Of a stretch of DNA of 12,616 bases, positions 7,266-12,616 are shown in pieces. Each line of letters opens with the position of its first letter. The stretch's first letter is position 1. The position numbers and the translations under genes are program-made. The notes beneath the pieces were generated by a model. The model saw only the letters and a list, made by a program, of their open reading frames with translations, did no database searches and was not told the DNA's origin. Source of the stretch: a bacterium (GTDB taxonomy: Bacteria; UBA9089; UBA9088); NCBI GenBank assembly GCA_040756715.1, contig JBFLYE010000153.1, positions 1 through 12,616 on the forward strand, written 5' to 3'.

Positions 7266-7646
7266 ATGAAGCTTACCATAGATGACCTTAAGAAGATTAA
7301 GGAAGAGCATAAAGCACAGGCTACATTAAGGGAAGGGGGGCAAAGGGTGAAGATTACCGTGCATATGGGAACCTGCGGGATTGCCGCAGGAGCAAGGAAT
7401 GTAATGTCTGCAATAATGGATGAGATAGGGAAAAGGAATATTACCGACATCATCGTAACAACCTCTGGATGTGCAGGGATGTGTTCAAAAGAGCCGATGA
7501 TGACGGTTGAGATAGTTGGCTCCTCACCTGTTAAGTATGGAATGCTGGATGATGAGAAAACAAGGAAAATATTCTCTGAACATATCCTCTCTGGCAATGT
7601 CCTATCTGATCTTGCAATTGGGATGGGTTGCGAAACCACCTACTAG
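7266..7646 (+). CDS. HndB-like thioredoxin-fold [2Fe-2S] ferredoxin
   Basis: The 126-aa protein resembles HndB, the small [2Fe-2S] subunit of NADP-reducing [FeFe]-hydrogenase in Desulfovibrio, and the C-terminal fold of NuoE. The recognisable blocks are VHMGTCGIAAGA (32-43), TSGCAGMCSKEP (66-77) and SPVKYGML (87-94). Cysteines are at 37, 69, 73 and 122. The CxxxC pair (69/73) and C37 fit cluster ligation. NuoE's second N-terminal cysteine (C-x4-C) is absent, so C122 near the C-terminus could be the fourth ligand, which is inference. Such proteins pass electrons between NAD(P)H-flavin subunits and hydrogenase. No hydrogenase, NuoF-like or flavin partner gene is nearby. It sits 12 bases after kdsB and 9 before bamA, apparently in the same operon. 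It probably partners with subunits encoded elsewhere, or has another redox role. Confidence 0.85.
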   Translation: MKLTIDDLKKIKEEHKAQATLREGGQRVKITVHMGTCGIAAGARNVMSAIMDEIGKRNITDIIVTTSGCAGMCSKEPMMTVEIVGSSPVKYGMLDDEKTRKIFSEHILSGNVLSDLAIGMGCETTY

Positions 7647-7655
7647 GATTAGGGA

Positions 7656-9818
7656 ATGATAAAAAATATATTAGTTTTTACCCTTGCCTTTAAAATAGGA
7701 TTTTGCTCTATTGTTGCAAAGATTTCCTTTGAGGGGAATAAAAGGGTATCTAATGAGGAGATAAAAAAAATTCTTCCCATCAAAGAGGCCAATGAATTCT
7801 TTCCTTATAAAGAAAAGGATTGCATAAAGGCAATCTATAACCTAGGCGAATTTGAAGAGATTGAATCCAAGACAAAAGAAGAAAATGGCTCTATTTCAAT
7901 TACATTCTTTCTTAAGGAATGTCCTCTAATAAAAAAGATTACCTTTTCTGGGAATAAGAAAAAGAAAACAGAGCAATTAAAGGAACTCCTTACCATAAAG
8001 GAGGGAAAGCCTCTATTTATCCCAAAGATAAACGAAGAAAAGAACAAAATAATCTCATTTTACAAGAAGGAAGGGTTCTATTTTGTAGAGGTAGAGCCAA
8101 AGATAAAGGAAGAAGAGCTAATCTTTGAAATAAAGGAAAATGAGGAGACAAAGATAAAGAAGATAAGGTTCTCTGGAAACAGGGCATTTTCATCCTTCAG
8201 ACTTAAATGGAAGATGAAGAGGGGAAAGGGAGATGCTTACATAAAGGAAAATATTGATGAGGATATAGATAGGCTTTGCCAATTTTACAAGGAGCAAGGC
8301 TATGCAAGGGTTACCATACAAGAACCAAAGATAAGCTTTGAAAAGAAGGGAATAATTGTTGATATAACGGTAAATGAGGGGAAAAAATATAAGATTGGAA
8401 AGATTGAAATAGAAGGAAATACATTGTTTTCCAATGATGAGATTAGAGGGCTTATAAAGGTAAAGGAAGGAGAGATTTATAATCTAAAGAGGCTTGAGGA
8501 AAGCTTTAGAGATATAGTAAGGCTCTATTATAACAAGGGCTATGTCTCGGCAGGTATTATTCCAGAGGAATTTTTTAAATTTAAGAGCGGAATGGTTGAT
8601 TATAAAATTTATATAGACGAGGGAGAGGTTTCATATATTGAAGGGATTACCATTGTTGGGAATAAAAAAACAAAGGACAAGGTTATAAGGAGGGAGCTTT
8701 TAATAAAAGAGGGGGACCTCCTTTTATGGGATAATGTTTCTGCATCAAGACAGAGGCTTTCCCTCCTTGGATACTTTGAGGATGTTGGTATTGATATATT
8801 GCCAGGCAAGGAGAAGAACAAGAAGATAGTCCAGATAAATGTAATTGAGGGAAAGAGGGGAACGGCCTTATTTGGATTAAGCTATACAAGCCAGTATGGC
8901 ATATTTGGCTCTATCCAGACAAGCCTTATTAACCTCTTTGGGATGGGATATTCAGCAAATATCAAGGCAGATATTGGAAAGAAGATGACAAATTATGAGC
9001 TTTCCTTTAATGACCCCTGGTTTCTTGATAAACCTATATCCCTTGGTGTTGGTTTATGGCATCAGAAGCTTACCAGGGATTATTATGCTGAGGATAGGGA
9101 GGGAGGATATATTAGCTTAGGAAAGCGATGGAAAAGGTTTAACCGTATATATCTTAAGTATAAGCTTAACAAAAGCAGGTTTGTTGATGTTAAGGATGAT
9201 GCCCCCTCTGATGTAATTAAATGGAAAAATGAATGGGGTTTGCAATATGCTGTAACAAGCTCTATTGAGACAGGGATTATTCATGATACAAGGATGCCAA
9301 ATGTATTTTCTCCAGAAAAGGGCTCTAAAATTTCCCTCTCATCCCAATTTGCAGGAGGTATTCTTGGTGGCGATATAAATTTTTATAAGCCAAATTTTGA
9401 GGCTTCATGGTATATCCCATCCCTCTGGAAGTTTATCTTATGCCTCCATACAGACTTTGGTTTTGTAGAAGGTAAGCAGGTCTCAGATTCTGAAAAATTC
9501 TACCTGGGTGGAGCAAAAACAATAAGGGGTTATGAAGAAAGGTCTATCCATCCATTATCTGGTGGGGGAGATTCCTATCTCCTTCTCAATACAGAATATA
9601 AGATTCCACTTGGAAAAAGCCTTTCCTTCGGCATATTCCTTGATGGTGGAAATACTTGGGAAAAGGGGGAGGAGGTATTGCTTGACTTAAAATATGGCAC
9701 AGGGTTTGGATTAAGCTTTAATTCACCGGTTGGACCATTAAGGTTTGACTATGCCTGGCCCTTATCAGAAGAAAATAAACAACCCCAATTCCATTTTACA
9801 ATAGGCGAGGCGTTTTGA
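7656..9818 (+). CDS. bamA: Outer-membrane assembly factor BamA (Omp85)
   Basis: BamA is the barrel core of the BAM complex, folding and inserting outer-membrane beta-barrels. The 720 residues begin with a signal-like segment (1-19). Five POTRA domains follow (about 19-88, 90-160, 166-242, 245-321, 325-400), each with the GN turn (FEGNKR, FSGNKK, FSGNRA, IEGNTL, IVGNKK) and a KxGYF- or YKEQGYA-like helix. The 16-strand barrel spans about 403-720. It carries the IRGYEE motif (623-628, the conserved (V/I)RGF/Y in loop 6), GDSYLLLNTEYKIPL (638-652), PVGPLRFDYAWPL (691-703) and a C-terminal phenylalanine (FTIGEAF). Five POTRAs and this length (E. coli 810) match true BamA rather than TamA or ShlB. 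The ATG follows AGGGA closely, which is an awkwardly short ribosome-binding site distance. It is last in the porV-kdsB-ferredoxin-bamA run. Its likely client, the PorV-like barrel, heads the same run. Confidence 0.94.
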   Translation: MIKNILVFTLAFKIGFCSIVAKISFEGNKRVSNEEIKKILPIKEANEFFPYKEKDCIKAIYNLGEFEEIESKTKEENGSISITFFLKECPLIKKITFSGNKKKKTEQLKELLTIKEGKPLFIPKINEEKNKIISFYKKEGFYFVEVEPKIKEEELIFEIKENEETKIKKIRFSGNRAFSSFRLKWKMKRGKGDAYIKENIDEDIDRLCQFYKEQGYARVTIQEPKISFEKKGIIVDITVNEGKKYKIGKIEIEGNTLFSNDEIRGLIKVKEGEIYNLKRLEESFRDIVRLYYNKGYVSAGIIPEEFFKFKSGMVDYKIYIDEGEVSYIEGITIVGNKKTKDKVIRRELLIKEGDLLLWDNVSASRQRLSLLGYFEDVGIDILPGKEKNKKIVQINVIEGKRGTALFGLSYTSQYGIFGSIQTSLINLFGMGYSANIKADIGKKMTNYELSFNDPWFLDKPISLGVGLWHQKLTRDYYAEDREGGYISLGKRWKRFNRIYLKYKLNKSRFVDVKDDAPSDVIKWKNEWGLQYAVTSSIETGIIHDTRMPNVFSPEKGSKISLSSQFAGGILGGDINFYKPNFEASWYIPSLWKFILCLHTDFGFVEGKQVSDSEKFYLGGAKTIRGYEERSIHPLSGGGDSYLLLNTEYKIPLGKSLSFGIFLDGGNTWEKGEEVLLDLKYGTGFGLSFNSPVGPLRFDYAWPLSEENKQPQFHFTIGEAF

Positions 9819-9856
9819 AGGCTAATAGCCAAAAGCTATAGTTAATTCCCCAACGC

Positions 9857-9948
9857 TTTATAAAATTTTGAATGTTGAATTTTGAATTAAAAGGGGAAAA
9901 ATTTTATAAAACTTAACCTTCAATCCAAAATTTAGAATTCAAAATTTC
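9857..9948. repeat. Nested AT-rich inverted repeats in the convergent gap
   Basis: The gap between bamA and the histidine kinase (9819-10010) holds no gene. TTTATAAAATTTT (9857-9869) is perfectly inverted at 9898-9910 (13 bp each). An overlapping imperfect pair, 9862-9888 against 9922-9948, matches at 22 of 27 positions and is built from GAATTTTGAATT-like units. The two alternatives could fold as competing cruciforms or hairpins. Because the flanking genes converge here, the region may end transcription from both sides, but there is no classic GC stem plus U tract. A weak hairpin (ATAGC/GCTAT, 9825-9839) precedes it. Confidence 0.7.
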
Positions 9949-10001
9949 TTAAATAAACACACCCTATCTATTTTTGCACTAAGTGAGGGAAGATACTATA
10001 A
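9929..10001 (+). repeat. Dispersed direct repeat, copy B (partner at 1-97)
   Basis: Copy B is continuous, lacking the 22-base insertion of copy A. It shares its first part with the right arm of the inverted repeat and ends 9 bases before the histidine kinase stop (TTA at 10011-10013 on the plus strand). Where copy A has the ATG of the giant gene, this copy reads GAG, and no long frame follows. The two copies lie in the same orientation and bracket the whole segment from the giant gene to bamA. Confidence 0.85.
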
Positions 10002-10010
10002 ATCTTTAAA

Positions 10011-12110
10011 TTACTTAAGCGAGGGTAGGGTAAAGCAGAATTTTGAGCCTTTGTTTATTTCTCCTTCAACCCATATCTTTCCTTCAAGGGCTAATACCAT
10101 ATCCTTTGCAATAGAAAGCCCTAAACCCAAGCCTCCATACTTTCTTATGCTTGATTGGTCTAGCTGAGAAAACCTTTCAAAGATTTTTTCTCTATCTTCC
10201 TCCCTTATCCCAATCCCTGTATCTTTGACGAAGAATAAAACCCCATCTTCCTTTTTTTCTGCACCAACCAGAATTTCACCCCCCGAGGGTGTGAATTTAA
10301 TGGCATTATCAAGAAGCCTGAATAGGATATTTTCTAAGACATTTTTGTCTGAGGTAAATGATATTTCTTCCCCTACCTCAGCCCTTATTATAAGCCCTTT
10401 ATTAAGAGCCATAAGCTTAAAGCTACTTACTGCTTCACTAATAAGCCTTTCTACATCAATTTCCTCTTTTTTTGGCTCATATTTTTTTTCTCCCTTCTCA
10501 AGGGATGCAACATCCATCATATCCTTTATTATTAAAGAAAGCTGTTCCCCCTTTTTCTTTATTAGATCAGTCATTGAGGAAAGGTCTATTTTTTTCTTTT
10601 TAAGCTCCCTTTCCATAACATGGATCTCGCCTATTATTACTGATAGGGGTGTATTTAGCTCATGGGAGACAATATGCAAGAAATCTGTTTTTGCCTGAAG
10701 GGCTTTCTCAAGCTCCTCCTTTTTCTCCTTAAGCTCTGAATAGAGCTTTGTATTTGCTAATGCAATAGAAAGCTCCTTTCCTACTGTTTCCAGGAAGTCT
10801 ATCTCAGGGTATGTGTAGTAGCCTATTCTTTTGTCTCCAAGGTTTAAAAGACCAATAAGCTCATCTTGAAAGAAAAGGGGAATAGTGAACCTTGTTTTTC
10901 TTTTTTCCATTCCCTCTACCACAATTCTTAATTTTGGCTTTGATAAATAACCCTCTTTTTCCTCCCTAAAGATTCCCCTTCTTTCTCTTTTTAGCCACCC
11001 GATCAATGGGTCATTTATAGGAATAAAGACCTCTTTTTCTCCCTCTCCCATCAAGGCTTTTATCTCATAAAATTTCATATCACGGGAAAGCATCAGCAAA
11101 GAAACAAATTCAGGATGACAGGTCTTATAAATTTCATCCATAGTTGATGTGGCAATTATATCAGGGTCAACCGTGGATGTAATATCCTTTGCTATCTTTG
11201 AGGTAGCCTGGGCAAGTTCCTGCCTTTCCCTGTAAAAAAGACGGTCAACCAGATATTGAACCCTATCCTTAAGAACACTGAAGACAAAGATGGCAACAAA
11301 AAGACCCAATAACCGAACTCCAGAAGAGTCGATGTGAAAGAGTTGCTCAAAGACAAAGATGGAAAAAAGCCAGGTTGCTATAATTAAACCTGTAAGTGTC
11401 CCATAGATAATCCCTGGTCTTATGACAAGATTAATGTCCATAAGGTGATATTTGACAATAGAGTAGGCGGTCAGTCCAACAAAGGCAAGCTCAGCTATAT
11501 TTCCCATAGGAAATACACCTCTTATCTTAAAAGCCAAAAGGAAGTTAAAGATAGCACCAGCACCGGCTATTAGTAAGCCAATAAGGACATACTTTAGCTG
11601 GTTCTTCTCCATTGGTGATCTTGTCCTTATATACCTCCTTACCAACAAAAATACACCAGCAACTGTAAAGCCATAGAAGAATAAGAGAAATAGAAAAGGA
11701 AATGGTGTTTTGGCAAATAATGGAAAAAAACCTTCTCTCTTTAAAGGGGTTACACCTGAAACAAGAAAACCAGAAAGGCTTGTTGGAATAAAAGTAAGGC
11801 TTATAATATAGCCTATGGGGATAAGATAGTATCTTCTCCTTCCCCCCTCTTTTAAAAAGCTTACCACAAAGTGATAGAAGGTTGAAGGGATAAAGAATAC
11901 ACCAATTATCATTATTTGAGCCCACTTTAAGGCAGATTGGGGGTTGGTAAATAAAGATAAACCGAAGTCCATAAAGTTCCAAATTGCCATAGATATTGTC
12001 CAATAACAAAATGTTTTCTTTGTTTTATCCTTGCCTTCCCTACTTAGGACAAATAATCCAAGTAATAGATTAAGGAAAACACCCAGCAACAAAAAACCTG
12101 TATATATCAT
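10011..12110 (-). CDS. Membrane sensor histidine kinase (N-terminal 7TM, GAF, HisKA, HATPase)
   Basis: The 699-aa protein senses a signal at the membrane and autophosphorylates a histidine. About seven hydrophobic segments lie within residues 2-222, resembling the HisK_7TM type of input domain, and two more are at about 233-258 and 264-282. A GAF-like domain spans about 305-455, followed by a charged coiled coil (455-475). HisKA carries FLHIVSHELNTPL with phospho-acceptor H483, where Asn replaces the usual Arg of HELRTP. The ATPase domain shows the N box (NVLENILFRLLDNAIKF, from 590), the DTGIGI box (630-635), FERFSQ (644-649) and the GGLGLGLSIAKDM box (659-671). All catalytic boxes are present. 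The ATG overlaps the stop of the upstream SRPBCC gene (ATGA), so translation is coupled. No response regulator gene is in the window, so its partner is unknown. The signal is also unknown. Confidence 0.92.
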   Translation of the reverse strand: MIYTGFLLLGVFLNLLLGLFVLSREGKDKTKKTFCYWTISMAIWNFMDFGLSLFTNPQSALKWAQIMIIGVFFIPSTFYHFVVSFLKEGGRRRYYLIPIGYIISLTFIPTSLSGFLVSGVTPLKREGFFPLFAKTPFPFLFLLFFYGFTVAGVFLLVRRYIRTRSPMEKNQLKYVLIGLLIAGAGAIFNFLLAFKIRGVFPMGNIAELAFVGLTAYSIVKYHLMDINLVIRPGIIYGTLTGLIIATWLFSIFVFEQLFHIDSSGVRLLGLFVAIFVFSVLKDRVQYLVDRLFYRERQELAQATSKIAKDITSTVDPDIIATSTMDEIYKTCHPEFVSLLMLSRDMKFYEIKALMGEGEKEVFIPINDPLIGWLKRERRGIFREEKEGYLSKPKLRIVVEGMEKRKTRFTIPLFFQDELIGLLNLGDKRIGYYTYPEIDFLETVGKELSIALANTKLYSELKEKKEELEKALQAKTDFLHIVSHELNTPLSVIIGEIHVMERELKKKKIDLSSMTDLIKKKGEQLSLIIKDMMDVASLEKGEKKYEPKKEEIDVERLISEAVSSFKLMALNKGLIIRAEVGEEISFTSDKNVLENILFRLLDNAIKFTPSGGEILVGAEKKEDGVLFFVKDTGIGIREEDREKIFERFSQLDQSSIRKYGGLGLGLSIAKDMVLALEGKIWVEGEINKGSKFCFTLPSLK

Positions 12111-12418
12111 TTCTCTACCCTTTCCTTTATCCTATTTAAGGTATTATAAGCCATCTTCTTTAAAAAGACAAGGAGGAAAAATTCTATTAGTCTTCCGATT
12201 ATCGGAATCTTTGCGTCAAAGGAATGCATTAAGGAAAACTCTGTCTTTCCTTGTTTTTCCTTAAATATATACTCTGCCTTTAGCCCTTTTACCAGCCCTT
12301 CTACCTGTTCTGTTACCATCCTTTTATTTTCTCTTTCAATAATTATTGATGTTCTTAATTTTATTGGCTTTCCCCATTCAATTAGCATCTTTTCCCCTGC
12401 TTGGCCAATAATCTTCAT
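12107..12418 (-). CDS. SRPBCC (START-like) family protein, probably 5'-disrupted
   Basis: The annotated frame gives 103 residues from an internal ATG. Its end, FDAKIPIIGRLIEFFLL then an amphipathic helix to KERVEK, matches the C-terminal helix of polyketide-cyclase/dehydrase or coenzyme-Q-binding COQ10-like SRPBCC proteins, which bind hydrophobic ligands in a helix-grip pocket. Upstream of the ATG the same frame continues with family-like sequence (IEHTFEIATDVSKWPEF and then LESHKE), including the expected DVxKWPEF motif, so the true product is longer (about 130-150 aa). That extension meets a TGA at 12500-12502 and has no ATG, GTG or TTG start. The stop overlaps the histidine kinase start by ATGA, suggesting one operon. 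Ligand and any link to the kinase are unknown. It could be a pseudogene or a sequencing error. Confidence 0.7.
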   Translation of the reverse strand: MKIIGQAGEKMLIEWGKPIKLRTSIIIERENKRMVTEQVEGLVKGLKAEYIFKEKQGKTEFSLMHSFDAKIPIIGRLIEFFLLVFLKKMAYNTLNRIKERVEK

Positions 12419-12553
12419 TTCCTTGTGGCTTTCAAGAAACTCTGGCCATTTAGAGACATCTGTTGCTATTTCAAAGGTATGTTCAATATCTTTGTCAAGT
12501 CATTTTCGCCAAAAATTTTCTCTCCATATCAAAACCTCAAGTAATTGCCCCAT
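12419..12553 (-). pseudogene. Broken 5' part of the SRPBCC gene
   Basis: In the frame of the SRPBCC gene, an ATG at 12553-12551 opens MGQLLEVLIWRENFWRK, followed by a TGA (12502-12500). LDKDIEHTFEIATDVSKW then continues into the annotated frame. The family's first strand and helix lie in the part after the TGA, so coding continued through here at some time. Possible repairs are a sense codon in place of TGA, or loss of one T, letting an ATG at 12503 read MTDKDIEHTF. I cannot tell which is ancestral. Recoding of TGA is unlikely because kdsB and bamA end in TGA at natural C-termini. Confidence 0.55.
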
Positions 12554-12602
12554 AATACATATATTATCCTAAGTTTTGTAGTGCCGACTATCAAAAAATC
12601 CC

Positions 12603-12608
12603 TTGACA
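12603..12608 (+). promoter_or_regulatory. Possible -35 box (TTGACA) of a rightward promoter
   Basis: A consensus TTGACA preceded by an A-rich tract lies 9 bases from the window edge, pointing away from the minus-strand SRPBCC gene. The -10 box would fall outside the window, so this is only a candidate for a divergent gene. Confidence 0.3.
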
Positions 12609-12616
12609 TATTTGGA

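Noticed and set aside
7052-7639. 195-codon minus-strand frame opposite kdsB and the ferredoxin gene
   Set aside because: Both opposite genes are strongly supported by motifs; the antisense product is Ser/Ile/Leu-rich with no recognisable domain.
9825-9839. Rho-independent terminator after bamA
   Set aside because: The ATAGC/GCTAT stem is only 5 bp and is not followed by a T tract.
10225-10698. 157-codon plus-strand frame opposite the histidine kinase
   Set aside because: It is antisense to the HisKA/ATPase domains and is Ser/Phe/Leu-rich, as expected for a shadow frame.
12500-12502. TGA read as a sense codon (recoded genetic code or selenocysteine)
   Set aside because: kdsB (7251-7253) and bamA (9816-9818) end in TGA at natural C-termini, the antitoxin also ends in TGA, and no selenoprotein family match is evident.
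1-12616. CRISPR array, tRNA or rRNA genes
   Set aside because: No regularly spaced repeats, cloverleaf or rRNA-like conserved stretches were seen on either strand.

Overview
The window is AT-rich and comes from a Gram-negative (two-membrane) bacterium. It encodes an outer-membrane assembly factor (BamA), the KDO-activating enzyme KdsB needed for lipopolysaccharide, and a PorV/PorQ-type outer-membrane protein. A giant repeat-rich protein ending in a type IX secretion (T9SS)-like sorting domain lies beside the porV-like gene. The genes look like those of uncultivated anaerobic candidate phyla rather than a model organism, but I cannot name the lineage from sequence alone. No rRNA, tRNA, CRISPR array or transposase gene is visible.

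Layout. Bases 1-97 hold a dispersed repeat whose second copy is at 9929-10001. The 1593-aa surface-type protein begins inside that repeat (82-4863). Two bases after its stop comes a small toxin-antitoxin pair (4866-5500; DUF2281/VapB-like antitoxin and COG1569-type PIN toxin). Next is a 66-bp second copy of the giant gene's C-terminal coding tail (5523-5588), then a structured palindromic element (5589-5640). A tight co-directional block follows: porV-like (5654-6538), kdsB (6540-7253), an HndB-like [2Fe-2S] protein (7266-7646) and bamA (7656-9818), with gaps of 1 to 12 bases. The 192-bp gap 9819-10010 lies between converging genes and holds nested AT-rich inverted repeats and copy B of the dispersed repeat. 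On the minus strand, an SRPBCC-family gene (12107-12418, with a likely broken 5' end up to 12553) overlaps a 7TM-GAF sensor histidine kinase (10011-12110) by ATGA.

How it fits together. BamA would insert beta-barrels, including the PorV-like protein. In T9SS, PorV accepts or shuttles proteins carrying a C-terminal sorting domain, as on the giant protein. KdsB supplies the activated sugar for the LPS core, to which T9SS cargo is anchored in Bacteroidota. The block therefore reads as an envelope-biogenesis cluster. The iron-sulfur protein is the outlier.

The most notable points concern genome remodelling around the giant gene. Its start codon and first codons are repeat-derived and it lacks a signal peptide, and its last 22 codons recur beyond the toxin-antitoxin module. 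Both suggest truncation, recombination or insertion. I see no clear new defence or RNA system; the best candidates for novelty are the two repeat families and the misplaced ferredoxin.
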